Counted from the stretch's first letter, positions 1 through 11,667 are shown. The stretch is DNA of 64,000 bases from Ovis canadensis (GCF_042477335.2 NC_091245.1:118578501-118642500); one strand, 5' to 3'. Notes: generated by a model from the letters alone, not told the origin. A program made the numbers and translations.

Positions 1-234
1 ACATACATACAGACCCATTACTTCTGTCATATTTCTCCTCTTAACTTTTCTCAGCAATTAAGGTTTCCATGAGCCTCCCACTCCTTTTCAAATCCTGCTC
101 GTGAGGCAGTTGTAATTAAATCCCTTGATTTCCCAATGCTTTTTTATAAAGTAACTTTATATTAGAAAAGTTCTCTTTTAAATTTCCCCAAACACCCTTT
201 CCTGACTCAGACTGTGATGGGCAACAAAAACCTC

Positions 235-460
235 TTCCTCCTTCTCTTTCATGTCTAAATTCAGGTCAAGCATTGTCTCCTCCAGGAAGTCTTCCTTGAT
301 AACCTAACCCAGCCTCATTTTAATGCTCTTTCTCTGGACTCCCATGCCCCCTATACTTGCCACTATCATAATATTTACTACACTCTCTTACAGTCTTCAA
401 TGTCCTTATTGTCTCCCACACTTTGCATTCATGGAGCTAGTTTTGGCAGTAGAATTCTAG
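235..460 (+). repeat. L2 LINE 3'-end relic
   Basis: The stretch reads as the end of L2: a CTCCTCCAGGAAGTCTTCC block, then a TTACTACACTCTC stretch and TTGTCTCCCACACTTTG. It is diverged and its boundaries are rough. Confidence 0.4.
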
Positions 461-710
461 AGTAGGAACACTGACCAGTTGTTTATCAACCCTCACAGCA
501 ACTATTTTGTTCCCCTCTGAAAGTATTCTCAATGTGGTAAGCCTAAACCCAGCATTGCCTTTGTTTCTGCCTTATTTGCATCACAGCGAGAATAAGATTA
601 TGATGCTTTACCTGGAAATGAGCTTCATGGGATCTTCTGAAATCATCATATTATCAAATAAACTTTGGTACCACATTTGTACTGGGCTCTGTGGTGGGCG
701 ATCAGGGGAA

Positions 711-1146
711 GGTAATGTATGGATGTGAGAGTTGGACTGTGAAGAAAGCTGAGCACTGAAGAACTGATGCTTTTGAACTGTGGTGTTGGAGAAGACTCTT
801 GAGAGTCCCTTGGACTGCAAGGAGATCCAACCAGTCCATTCTGAAGGAGATCAGTCCTGGGTGTTCTTTGGAAGGAATGATGCTGAAGCTGAAACTCCAG
901 TGCTTTGGCCACCTCATGTGAAGAGTTGACTCATTGGAAAAGACTCTGATGCTGGGAGGGATTGGGGGCAGGAGGAGAAGGGGACAACTGAGGATGAGAT
1001 GGCTGGATGGCATCACTGACTCAACGAACGTGAATTTGAATAAACTCCTGGAGTTGGTGATGGACAGGGAGGCCTGGTGTGCTGCGATTCATGGGGTCAC
1101 AAAGAGTCGGACACGACTGAGCGACTGAACTGAACTGAGTTGAATA
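711..1146 (+). mobile_element. BovB (RTE LINE) 3' end, 5'-truncated
   Basis: It begins at TATGGATGTGAGAGTTGGAC and ends at GAGCGACTGAACTGAACTG, the standard BovB 3' terminus. It covers only the last 430 bp or so of the element. The copy is well preserved, so it is relatively young. Confidence 0.93.
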
Positions 1147-1316
1147 AGGAAATACAAAACTAGGTCTCAGACAACCAGAAATATATTATCTACTTGGAGA
1201 TATAAGTATATGTATATAAAACACTAATTAACATGAGGGTAAATGAGTGCCAAACAAGTCACATAGATACAATAGCTAAGGGAGAAATTCAGATAGGAGG
1301 AGATTACTGGAATAAC

Positions 1317-1526
1317 GGGGGCTTCCCTGGGGGCTCAGTGGTAAATAATTCACCTGCCAAGCAGGAGACACAGGTTCGATCCCTGGGTTGGGAAGATCAC
1401 CTGGAGAAGGAAATGGCAACCCACTCCAGTATTCTTGCCAAGGAAATCCCATGGACAAAGGAGCCTGGCAGGCTACAGCCCCTTGGGTCACAAGAGTCAG
1501 ATACAACTTAGCAACTAAACAACAAC
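1317..1526 (+). mobile_element. Bov-tA SINE (tRNA-Glu head plus Bov-A)
   Basis: The tRNA-like head (GGCTTCCCTGGGGGCTCAGTGG, box B GGTTCGATCCC) is followed by the Bov-A part (GGAGAAGGAAATGGCAACCC) and ends at the CAACTTAGCAACTAAACAAC tail. It is a SINE, not a functional tRNA. Confidence 0.93.
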
Positions 1527-1857
1527 TGGAAAGGGAGGAAAGTTGGAAGTGTTTTCAACGTAGCTTTACAAAAGAGGCTATAATTGGGTCTTGAAGGAAC
1601 AGCATAAATGCAGGCACAGGGGTGGAATCTGCACTATTTAGATTTAGATAATAATAAATAGAGTTTTTTGGCTAGTATAAAGGCCTTGTGATGAGGAACA
1701 ATGCGAAATTAGGTTCCAAAGCCAGATCATATTATTTTCATTTTTCCCCCACTAAAAGAACTGTCCAAGTCACCTACTTTTAAGAGGCCCCATCAAATCC
1801 ATGTCCTGAACAGGAAATGTGTATTTAGCAGGCTGCACATTATTACATAACTCAGCC

Positions 1858-2117
1858 ACCGCCAATGACTCTTCAAGAGCACCATGTTAACTCTTGGTTA
1901 ACCAAAAGCTATTTTTCTAGTCTGTTCTCTACCTAATTCAACCAGCCAGTAAAGATTGCACACCCACTTAGTTCTACTTTCTGAACTACCGCCAATGACT
2001 CTTCAAGAGCACCATGTTAACTCTTGGTTAACCAAAAGCTATTTTTCTAGTCTGTGCTCTACCTAATTCAACCAGCCAGTAAAGATTGCACACCCACTTA
2101 GTTCTACTTTCTGAACT
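1858..2117. repeat. 130-bp tandem duplication, two copies, one mismatch seen
   Basis: Copy 1 is 1858-1987 and copy 2 is 1988-2117, head to tail. Each starts ACCGCCAATGACTCTTC and ends CTACTTTCTGAACT. The only difference I see is TCTGTTCTCT (1921-1930) against TCTGTGCTCT (2051-2060). It is not a recognisable mobile element. Confidence 0.95.
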
Positions 2118-3044
2118 GGACTCCCTAAACCACTAAAAACTGAAGGAGATAGAATTCCTAATTTCAAAGAATATATTTTTGTCTTATTTTTCTTTTTCCA
2201 TACTTGTCTATCTTCCACCATTTCTTACGGATAGTATTCTTTTAGGCATTTCATCAAATTTCAGACCTTCTGCAGCCCTTCCCTGTTAAACACATTGTAA
2301 TTACACTGGTAGATTTTAAAAGAGAGGAAGGAAGCAAACAAGAAATGCTTTGGCTTTGGAAATGAAACGGTTACATTCAGAAAGCCTTCTTTATAATACT
2401 AGATCTATAGCTATTCCCTCCTCAGTGGTTAAGAATTGGCTCTATCTGCCAGAAAACTGTTTTTGCATCTCTCTCTGATGAGAAATAAGACATCTCTTTT
2501 GTTGTCTAAATGAAGAATTGAAATTGTGGCCAGGCCAAGATAACAGTGTCCAACTCATCCTTCTGAGCTTAGCTTCTTCTAGCCCCTGAGCCAGCTCCAA
2601 GGCAGCATAGCATGCCTGGAAAACCCTCCTTTTCACCACGCCAAGCCATGTGTCTCTTATCGTTTCAGGAATTCCTCAAATTCCACCCTCTCTGTGGTCC
2701 TTAAGACTTCAAGAATGACCAAGTGCTTCCCATCAACAGAAACTGCCTATTCATGCAAGCCATTGGCCACTTTCCCTGACTGATCACCACTCCAATCCCA
2801 GCCCTTCCCACCTCATCCCTAAACATATGTGCCCTTAAACTGGCCTTACTAGAAACAGCCTACATTTGAACTCATCTGTGGCATCATGAAACCTTTCTGT
2901 GGGTCTAAGTAGTCCTAGGTTTGTTGGGATGTAGGGAGCTAGCCCTGTGGGGGATTGTTTTCAAAGGGCATTCGGAGAAGACTACACCAAACAAGCAAGC
3001 ACCCATTCGCACATTATTTTCTTATAAAACTAGAAAAAATAGCC

Positions 3045-3165
3045 TTTCTATAGTATTTATAAAATGCTTTCATATCCATGACCTTAGTTTTTGCTTCAAC
3101 CTAACTCTTCAAGTTAGGATGTATCTTATCATCTCTTAATAAGGAAATGGGAGTTAAAAGAGGTT
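3045..3165 (-). repeat. Possible MIR relic
   Basis: A weak MIR-like pattern on the minus strand: AAAATGCTTTCATATCCATGA, then a gap and AATAAGGAAATGGGAGTTAAAAGAGG. It is followed by A-rich low-complexity sequence to about 3210. Confidence 0.35.
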
Positions 3166-3244
3166 AAGAAGAAAAAAAGAGATTTTAAAAAAAAAGAAAA
3201 AAAAAGAGGTTAAATTATTTGCCTTTGATCAAGCAGTAAATGAT

Positions 3245-3535
3245 TCTAGGAAAACTATTTGGGACTAATATCATCTAGACCCTTCACCTGACACCATAAA
3301 GCAAAATAAATCTCAGATAGATTAAAGAATTAAACATTAAAAAAGTAAAACTAATAAGAAAAAGATAAAATGTAGTTGAAGATTTGCCTAATCTCTGGAT
3401 GAAGAAAGATTTTTCAGGCATAAAAACACTGGAAGAGATGGCGAAAAGAAAAAATTTAATAGATCAGTCTACATAAAAATGTAAAACTTTTACTTGTCAA
3501 AAAATCAAATAAAAAAGCAAACAACAATCGGAGGG
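3245..3535 (+). repeat. Old L1 fragment (ORF2 region)
   Basis: It matches the L1 ORF2 stretch around TAAATCTCAGATAGATTAAAG, followed by TCTACATAAAAATGTAAAAC. It is diverged and truncated at both ends. Confidence 0.6.
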
Positions 3536-3600
3536 GAAATGGTCAGGCTATTGTGGCACAACCTTGCTCAGTCTCTGCTGGAGCCACCTCAAAGTCCAGG

Positions 3601-3898
3601 AGGGACTTCCTGGTGGTCCAGTGCTTAAGAATCTGCCTGCCAATGCAGGGGACATGAGTTCAATCCCTGGTCCAGGAAGCCCGAACTAAGCCCCAAACCA
3701 CAACTAGTGAGCCCACGTGCTGCAACTACTGAAATCCGCGTACCCTGGAGCCTGTGCGCCACAAAAAAGAAGGCACCACAGTGAGAAGCCTGCACATTAC
3801 AACTAGAGAGTAGCCCCAGCTCTCCACAACTAGAGAAAGACTCTGGAGCAGCAGAGATCCAGCACAGTACAACATTTAATTAATTTTAAAAAAAAAAG
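3601..3898 (+). mobile_element. CHR-type tRNA SINE
   Basis: The head GGGACTTCCTGGTGGTCCAG with box B-like GAGTTCAATCCC is followed by the CHR body (GAGCCCACGTGCTGCAACTAC, AGAGAGTAGCCCC) and an A-rich tail at about 3887-3898. Confidence 0.88.
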
Positions 3899-4529
3899 AA
3901 CACAAGAATGTTGACACAAATGCTGAGGCCAGCTCCAAAGGAAGTAATAGCTGGATGCCAGGTCTCTCATGAAGGGAGATGTGAGTAGCACGCCTACACA
4001 GAAAAAAGACTGGCAATACACTAAAATGTTGACAGTAGTTATGGAATTGTACATTATTTTTGTTTTCTTCTTTATCTTTTCCATATTTTCCATAGTTTGG
4101 CAAAAAAAAAAAAAAACCACAATAATCAGGGGGAAGAAATGGTGTTGTATTCAGGAAAATAGGGCTTTTTGTTTTAAAATGAGGATCGTCAAGGGGTTTC
4201 TGTTTTCCTTGATCTCTTGTTCTTATCGCCACACATCTTTTGAAGGTGATAGTCTAATATATCCATAGTTTGCCTGGAGACACTTGTGTCAGGACAAGAC
4301 CAAGCTTTAAATTACACACGTATACACATAGCAGTGTCTCCGGTTCACTGTCTGAGGTCTTTGTTTCCTTCAAGGTTTATATGAAGTTCCAGTTTCTCTC
4401 TTGAAACCACTGCGTTGGGAGGAAGATAAAGAACTTGGGACTGAGGGGCAAAGGAGTTCACAATCACAGTCTGCTGTACGCAGGGCTGGGGCAGGGGTTC
4501 CCAGCACTAGCACCGCGTATCTGGGGTAA

Positions 4530-4665
4530 GTTATGTCATCGTCACCCTAAAAAAACCAAGGTTCAGAGTCCAGTCTATGGCCACACATCTAGCGACAGCT
4601 GAAGATGGGACTCACTCCAGGTCTGGCCCCAAATCTTTGCTCGTTCATCTACACCTCACTCCCTT
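4530..4665 (-). repeat. Possible MIR relic
   Basis: A minus-strand MIR-like order is visible: GGTTCAGAGTCCAG, CCACACATCTAG, then GGTCTGGCCCCAAATC. It is strongly diverged. Confidence 0.35.
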
Positions 4666-5057
4666 CAATCAAGTTATATCTGTATCCTGCAGCTCAGCAA
4701 ATCTGGGGGAGCTGAGCATTGGAAATGCCTTGGCAGGCAATTCGGAATTCTGTTGAGAGCGGGCTGAGAGTCAAGGGATTGTCTTCTAAGAATGACCACA
4801 ACCAAGGTGCCAGATGACTTTGGACAAATCTGTCTTCCTGCCCATAGAAGGAGTAGTTGGAAATAGTAGTTTCAAGAAGGCTTTCCTGTTCCTCACCTCT
4901 GGCTCCCTTAATATTCATTTATCTATGTGTGAGTGGTGTGTCAGCAAGCCAAGGCTACTCATCGAGCTGCAGGGGAAAACAGAGGGCTTGAAACAGTTCC
5001 CTGTGAGTGCCTCACGAAAAACTGCCAATAAAGTCAACCACATGCCAGCAAAAGAAT

Positions 5058-5150
5058 AGTAACAATCCAGATGCCAATGGACGGAGGACTGGTTAAATGA
5101 GTGATGTTATAACCATACAATGGAATGTAATGCAAATATGAAAACGAATT
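5058..5150 (+). repeat. Short old L1 3' fragment
   Basis: The sequence GGACTGGTTAAATGAGTGATG followed by CATACAATGGAATG resembles the last part of old L1M ORF2. Confidence 0.4.
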
Positions 5151-5194
5151 GGGGGAGTTATCTAGCACCATCTACGCTGGGCTTCCAAAATGCC

Positions 5195-6245
5195 AGACTC
5201 ATGTTTTTCTCCTTCCTCCGTAGTTATCCCATTTCAGTCTCTGTAGCTGGTGTAGCTGGCCTCCCCTCTTCCCAACCTCTAAATATTAGGGCAACCCAAG
5301 AATCAGTTTCAGCTTTCTCTTTACATTCTCTGAATTCAATCCCGGATGGCTATCTGGGCCCAAAGTTTAAAATATCTAATGACACCCAAATTTCTATCTC
5401 CAGCCCTAACCTAAGCTGTGCCCCCCAGACTCATACATCCTGAGTATAGCCCTCCTAAGCCAGAAAATGGCAGTCCCCACCTTACTGGCCCCTTTACCCC
5501 CATGTCCCTCATTTTAGTAAATGGAGAACATTCACCCAGTTGCTCAGGTCACTTTGATTGCTTTCTCTCACACCTCATATTCTGCAGGCTCTACTCTCAA
5601 AATATAAATCTACTATTACCACCCTAGCCCAAGCCACTGTCACCTGCTTCCTGATTATAGCAACAGCCACCTGGTCTTCATCAATTCCACTCCTGCCCCT
5701 TGACAGTCTGTTCACCACACAGAAGGCAGAGGATCTTTTTAAAACATACCAGCTATTCTCCCCACCCCCCAAACCACCCAGTGGATTTATATATCCCTTA
5801 GGACCTCGTGGGCTGCGTCCCTGACGGCCTCTGTGACCTTTCTGGCCATCACACCCCCATCTCACTCTGTCCCAGCCACAGCAGCCTCCTCCTGTCCCTC
5901 TAACAAGCTAGACACAAGTTCATCCTCTTCCTTTGTATATTTCTGCCCACCTGGCAAACTTGGCATGGTTATGCCTCTCTTTTATGTCATCTCCCCAGAC
6001 TGGCCTTCTTATCTAAAAGAGACCCTAGCAAGTCTATCCTTATACTGCTTTTATTTTCCTTCACAGCACTTCTCCCTACCTGACCTCATATTACATAATT
6101 ACTGTTTGCTTGTGCATCTTCTGGTATTGTCAACAGAATGTCAAGGAGAGTGGAGATCTTGTCGTGCTTTTGTGCTGCTATATATTCAGGGCCTAGAACA
6201 GTCTGCACCTCAGAAGACACTCAAAGTTATGTCTAAATAATTAAT
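5195..6245 (+). repeat. L2 LINE, about 1 kb
   Basis: This is a long L2 copy in sense orientation. Landmarks are CAACCCAAGAATCAG, CCAGTTGCTCAGG, ACCACCCTAGCCCAAGCCAC and CTGTTCACCACACAGAAGGC. It ends through TTCACAGCACTTCTCCC and GGGCCTAGAACAG. Open frames here (for example 5833-6240) are L2 relics, not genes. Confidence 0.75.
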
Positions 6246-6255
6246 GAATGTATGC

Positions 6256-6318
6256 GTGCCAGGCTACAGTCCAAAGGGTTGCAAGAGGCAGACATGACTG
6301 AGCGACTAAGCACGCACA
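6256..6318 (+). repeat. Bov-A remnant
   Basis: Only the last 60 bp or so of a Bov-A unit remains: GCCAGGCTACAGTCC to ATGACTGAGCGACTAAG. Confidence 0.7.
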
Positions 6319-7035
6319 TGCTGTGACAGGACAATCTCTAACATGTACGTTACATAAAGCCAAGTGAGGATAACACCCAGAGTACTTCTAGAAGGACACA
6401 CAAATTGTAAAAGATGGTTGTCTCTGTGAACGAAGACCGAAGGTCAAGAGTAGAAAGGAAATGCATTTTTCAGTGATAATTATTGGACTCTCTGAATTAT
6501 TTCCCATGTGCATGAACTACCTTCTCAATGAAAAAAAGGAAACTCCTCTTGTGTCCGGCTACTTATTGCGCTAACTGGACACATTTTTTTGATAGGACAC
6601 CACAGCCTCCCTTGTTGTCCTACCAGGGTCCTCAAACACCTCCAGTTCACCTTGATTTCTCCAAATGGACCACCACACCCTCCAAGTTTTGTTTTAGTTT
6701 AGTTTTGTTTTGCAGGGGGAGGTTCCCTGACACAAGACCAGAGACCAGAATGTGATCTCACACACATACACTATTCTGACGGGCTCCACTCTCCTCCCAG
6801 GGACTCTCAGAGCTCTGCTGTGTGCAAATTACACATCCCTGCTCTCCCAGTGGCTCCTGGCTGTCCCACACCTCGAGACTGCCAATTCTAGACTGCACCA
6901 GCCTCAGAATCACATGTTGTCAGCTTGGACCACACTACTTGTAAAGGACAGCTGGGATGCATCTTTCAGTAGGAATGGAAGGGGCTGTTTCCTGCCCTGA
7001 TGCTTGTCCCCGGCCTAGGTCCACAGGACCTGAGA
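6319..7035. other. Stretch with no gene recognised
   Basis: The first part (about 6400-6530) has an old L1-like end (CATGTGCATGAACTACC). The rest is unique-looking sequence. Open frames here are short and show no recognisable protein. Confidence 0.5.
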
Positions 7036-7039
7036 CCCG

Positions 7040-7195
7040 AGCCCATAGCGCCTGTATTTCTCAGATGATCAACCAAAGCCTAGAGTGTGGCACTTGCCCA
7101 AGATTTCATGGTGAGTTAATGAAGCACCAGGACTAAATTCAGGTCCCAAATTCCCAGTTCTAAGCTCTTTCCAGTCAGATTGCCATCAGGGCGGA
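7040..7195 (-). repeat. MIR relic
   Basis: Minus-strand MIR core: CACTTGCCCAAGATTTCATGG, then ATTCAGGTCCC and TCTAAGCTCTTTCC. Confidence 0.55.
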
Positions 7196-7199
7196 TCCC

Positions 7200-8220
7200 A
7201 ATTAGACTACCCCTCAGCTCCACGTTTGGCTTTTAGGGGAATTGAAAGATGGGGAGGGAGGAGAGCATGGCCTCATCCAGAGCAGCTCCACGAGGCTCTG
7301 AAGGAGCACTAGCCTCTCATGGATTTTACCAGGGCTGGGGGCTAGCTCCTGAACACACTTAGGCCTTATAGGGACATGTTAGTAATTTCCTTTGACCTCA
7401 GCCTCCTTCACAGACCACAATACACAAGTAGTATCCCTTTCAGTCTCCAAAATCAGGTAGACTTTAAGTTGACTGCAGAAACCTCTTACCTTTAAAGAGA
7501 GAAAGAAAATAAAGTATTGCAAAAGCAGAGGGTGTTAAACAAAACTACTCTTTCTCCTGGTAATGCCTAATCAAAGAAGAATGTTTAAGAAAACACCAAA
7601 GACTTCCATTTGTAATGGATTTATCCATCAGAGATTACACACTCACACATGCTCTCATGGTCAAAATAAGTGATAAGCTTTGGGGGTTGCAGGTCTGCTA
7701 GGGAAAGAGTCAAGAAGCTTCTTCAGGTGTAGGCTTCATGTAATGCTCCCAAGAAAGTTAATTGTCAGGAGTTTCCCATCCAGGGTGGGGGGTGGTGATC
7801 TCAAACAACCCAGGGTCGTGTGCAAAGAGATCACCTGCATTTTGTGTGCTCTGTGAGACTGTGCTGAAAGTCTATAGCCACCCAGCCTCCTAACACACAC
7901 TTGGCCTGTTTATTTGGTCCCCTAGCCTTGTCTGCTAATCTTACTGTGCTCAGAACCACAGATTATCTGAGCATCTTCTCTCTGTGGGATGGCCTTAGCT
8001 GAGCAGTTCTTTTGGAATTCTTTTGAGACTTGTTCTAACCTCTAAGTGTTAAACAGCTACTAATGACAAACTAAATTCTAATGTACCAGCAAACTAGTAA
8101 TTATTCCTGCAATTGCTATTTCTTTGGGGGAATTTACATTATTGTATTTTTCTATATTGCGATAGTACATTTTATCAATAACTAATAATAGTTCTAAAGT
8201 CAAACAAAAATAATAGCTAC
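7200..8220. other. Stretch with no gene or clear repeat
   Basis: I see no coding frame of note and no repeat that I can name in this kilobase. It may hold relics too old to identify by eye. Confidence 0.4.
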
Positions 8221-8224
8221 TACC

Positions 8225-8440
8225 TTTTCTGAACACTGTCCTATATGTCAGGTACCCTATTAATTACATGGCTGAATACCTCAAAACATCTGTAGGAATG
8301 GCTAAAGTATAATTATGCCCATTGTACAGATAATAAAACTGGCAAGCAGTTCAGTGAGCTGCCAATCACACAGCTAAGTTGTATCTGCTTGACTCCAAAT
8401 TTCATGTTTTAACCACCACGTTATATGACCTCCCATTACT
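8225..8440 (-). repeat. MIR relic
   Basis: Minus-strand MIR order: TATATGTCAGGTACCC, ATTATGCCCATTGTACAGA, CAATCACACAGCTAAG, TTTTAACCACCACG. It sits just upstream of the BEX retrocopy. Confidence 0.7.
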
Positions 8441-8821
8441 AAGCATTTATAAGACACTATTAGCATCACAGAGCAAGTGATTCTTTGGTGACCTCTAAGT
8501 TTGACCTTTCTACCCATTAACCAAAGAAGTATCAGTGAACTGTAGTTTTAGCTTCCTGCTACTGCTGCCAATATGAAAAGATGATTTCCTTCCACAGGAC
8601 ACTGTGGAACTATCATATGCAGCACTGCAGAAAAGACCAGGGTCACAGTCACTTCAGAAATCTTTATGGATCAGCTCCCCGCTGCCCTGAGCTCAGCGGG
8701 CTGGCATCGGGCCTGCGGCAAGCGGAACAGGTCTGCGGGTCTACACATCAAGTGTTGCAGCAACTCACTTTGCAGCAGGAGTTGGGAGGAGAAGAAGACA
8801 GCAAGGATAGGCTCAGGAGCA

Positions 8822-9208
8822 ATGATGCCCAAAGAGGAACAAGTGCTGAAAAATCTCACCATGGAAAATGCCAACGAAGAAAATGAGAAAAAGGATGAAA
8901 AAGAGCAAGATGCTAATAAAGGAGAGCCTTTGGCCCTCTCCTTGGGAGCTGGTGAATATTGTATACCTAGAGGAAATCGCAGATGGTTCCGTGTTAGGCA
9001 GCCCATTCTACATTATAGATGGGACATGACTCAGAGGCTTGGAAAGCCACGGGCGAGGATGAGAGAAGAGAATATAGAAAGGATTGGGGAAGAGATGAGA
9101 CAGCTCATGCAAAAGCTGAGGGAAAAGCAATTGAGTCACAGTTTGCGGGCAGTTAGCACTGACCCCCCTCACCATGAACATAATGATGAGTTTTGCCTTA
9201 TGCCTTAA
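8822..9208 (+). CDS. BEX: BEX-family retrocopy with intact 128-aa frame (retrogene or young processed pseudogene)
   Basis: The frame encodes a full-length Brain-Expressed X-linked (BEX1/BEX2-type) protein of 128 residues, the length of human BEX2. Visible family blocks are [16 protein letters not shown] (14-29), [16 protein letters not shown] (32-47), the basic [13 protein letters not shown] (50-62), the helical core [20 protein letters not shown] (81-100), [18 protein letters not shown] (105-122) and the C-terminal CLMP (125-128). BEX proteins are small adaptor or signalling proteins of neurons and testis. Parent genes are X-linked with the coding region in the last exon. Here 5'UTR-like and 3'UTR-like sequence (about 8670-9380) is continuous with it, which suggests reverse transcription of an mRNA. 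The open frame runs on upstream to 8666, but the BEX start is the ATGATG at 8822. Tryptophan 55 replaces an arginine of the usual RGNRRRF. An L1 3' end abuts the 3' side. Expression is unknown, so pseudogene status cannot be excluded. Confidence 0.8.
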   Translation: MMPKEEQVLKNLTMENANEENEKKDEKEQDANKGEPLALSLGAGEYCIPRGNRRWFRVRQPILHYRWDMTQRLGKPRARMREENIERIGEEMRQLMQKLREKQLSHSLRAVSTDPPHHEHNDEFCLMP

Positions 9209-9384
9209 ATCCCGATGTTAACAGGGAGACACGCTTGCTTCCTAAACTTACATGTTCATGATGTACCTTTGGCATAAACCTTTTGATGCCACTCATTCCT
9301 GGTGGGTCTCAGATTACCAGCTTCTAGTTGAATGTTTTGACCCAGTCTGTAAGATGTTGTTGACAGGATAATTTTACCGTTTCA

Positions 9385-10615
9385 TGGCAAGATGCTCACA
9401 GCAGGACCCTCTACGACCCACCTCCCAAAATATTGGAAATAAAAGCAAAAAGAAACAAATGGGACCTAATTAAAATAAAATCTTCTGTACAACAAAGGAA
9501 ACTATAAGCAAGGTGAAAAGACAGCCTTCAGAATGGGAGAAAATAATAGCAAATGAAGCAACTGACAAAGAATTAATCTCAAAAATATATAAGCAACCCC
9601 TGCAGCTCAATTCTAGAAAAATAAATGACCCAATCAAAAAATAGGCCAAAGAACTAAACAGACATTTCTCCAAAGAAGACATACAGATGGCTAACAAACA
9701 CATGAAAAGATGCTCAACATCACTCATTATCAGAGAAATGCAAATCAAAACCACAATGAGGTACCGTTTCATGCCAGTCAGAATGGGGCTGCTATCCAAA
9801 AGTCTACAAGCAGTAAATGCTGGAGAGGGGTGTGGAGAAAAGGGAACCCTCTTACACTGTTGGTGGGAATGCAAACTAGTACAGCCACTATGTAGAACAG
9901 TGTGGAGATTCCTTAAAAAACTGGAAATAGAACTGCCATACTACCCAGCAATCCCACTGCTGGGCATACACACTGAGGAAACCAGAATTGAAAGAGACAT
10001 GTGTACCCCAATGTTCATCACAGCATTGTTTATAATAGCCAGGACATGGAAGCAACCTAGATGTCCATCAGCAGGTGAATGGATAAGAAAGCTGTGGTAC
10101 ATACACACAATGGAGTATTACTCAGCCACTAAAAAGAATACATTTGAATCAGTCCTAAGGAGGTGAGTGAAACTGGAGCATATTATACAGAGTGAAGTAA
10201 GCCAGAAAGAAAAACACCAATACAGTATACTAACGCGTATATATGGAATTTAGAAAGATGGTAACGATAACCCTGCATGCAAGACAGCAAAAGAAACACA
10301 GATGTATAGAACAGTCTTTTGGACTCTGTGGGAGAGGGTGAGGGTAGGATAATTTGGGAGAATGGTACTGAAACATGTATATTATCATATGTGATATGAA
10401 TTGCCAATCCAGGTTCAATGCATGATACAGGATGCTCAGGGCTGGTGCACTGGGATGACCCAGAGGGATGGTACAGGGAGGGAGGTGGGAAGGGAGTTCA
10501 GGATGGGGAACACGTGTACACCCGTGGCGGATTCATGTTGATGAATGGTAAAACCAATACAATATTGTAAAGTAATTAGCCCCCAATTAAAATAAATAAA
10601 TTTATATTAAAAAAA
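9385..10615 (+). mobile_element. L1 LINE 3' end (ORF2 C terminus plus 3' UTR)
   Basis: It carries the C-terminal part of the L1 ORF2 protein, including the [13 protein letters not shown] block at about 9856-9894, [10 protein letters not shown] and [10 protein letters not shown]. The ruminant L1 3' UTR follows and an A-rich tail ends near 10615. The copy is 5'-truncated, and the ORF2 remnant is opened by frame breaks upstream of 9687. It is well preserved, and it abuts or interrupts the 3' UTR of the BEX retrocopy. Confidence 0.93.
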
Positions 10616-10799
10616 GGTTTTAAAAAATCTTTATGACATCATAATGCTGCATATGAATTTCAATGCTATTTAATTAAATCCTAAATTTAAACTTAAATCC
10701 GGCAGCACAGTGTCATGAACTTAAGTTCCTTCAACAAGTGTTGGGCATTACACAAATATACAAATATTTACATAATGAATAGGTCCCTGGGTCCCAAGG

Positions 10800-11330
10800 A
10801 GCTCACAATCTAGTGGGGAAATGCATAATTATGGTGCATTATGATGAGAATTGTCATAAAGTGCAAAATTCAAGAAACTCTAGGGTAATTCCATCTGGAG
10901 GAATCCAAAGAGGTCTAGCATGTAAGCTAGAAGGAGGAAATTTGAACTGGGTTTTGAAGAGTGAACAGGAACTTGCAAAGCCAAGAGCATATGCAAAAAA
11001 GAATCCAAAGAGTTAATAATGTAAACAGACCAGGGAGCACTGTGTCAGCAGTTGCCAGCAAGCACCTAAGGGTCTAGCGGTAACAAACGAGTTTAGGAAG
11101 GAGGTTGGCTCAGATCCTAGAAGGTCTGGACTCACATGTGTCAGGAAGATTGACCGTCATCTGCCCACAGGACAATGGTGAGCCATTAAAAGTTTCTGAG
11201 CAGAGGAGTAGAGCAATTAGAACAGTGTCCTGACAAAGAAAGATCACTCTGGAGGCTTTGTGGCCAACAGATTAATAGGTATCTGGGTCTGAGTAGATTT
11301 GATGGTCCTGAATATTTAATTAAATGAATT
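10800..11330 (-). repeat. L2 LINE relic
   Basis: Minus-strand L2 landmarks are GAGCTCACAATCTAGTGGGG, GGGTTTTGAAGAGTGAACAGG, GAGCAGAGGAGTAGAGCAAT and GATCACTCTGGAGGC. Confidence 0.6.
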
Positions 11331-11369
11331 TCCTAAACATGAAAAGTATGATACATTTTAATGTGTTTT

Positions 11370-11391
11370 TGTCTCTCTCTCTCTCTCTCTA
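11370..11391. repeat. (TC)n microsatellite
   Basis: A GTCTCTCTCTCTCTCTCTCT run of about 20 bp. Confidence 0.9.
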
Positions 11392-11667
11392 TGGCAACTA
11401 ATCTTAATTATCTTAGAACTCCTAAGTCAGGAAGATATCTCACCTGTTTATCTTCAGAGGGAACAAACCAAGGGTTTACTCTGAGTATTAAATGTCCATT
11501 TTTATAGGTTTAGGATTTAATTAAATAGCATTGAAATTCATATGCAGGTTATTGAAAGTGAAAGTACCTGGAAATGATAGAGGGGAAAATATTTAAAAGT
11601 TGCCACATTGAAACATTATTATTAAAAGAACAGAAAACTCTTGTTAAAAACCAACTCATTGTACCCT

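Noticed and set aside
1858-2117. 130-bp duplication as a CRISPR-like or satellite array
   Set aside because: Only two copies, no spacer structure, and a vertebrate genome.
9687-10166. 159-codon frame
   Set aside because: It is the C-terminal end of L1 ORF2 in a 5'-truncated copy, not an independent gene.
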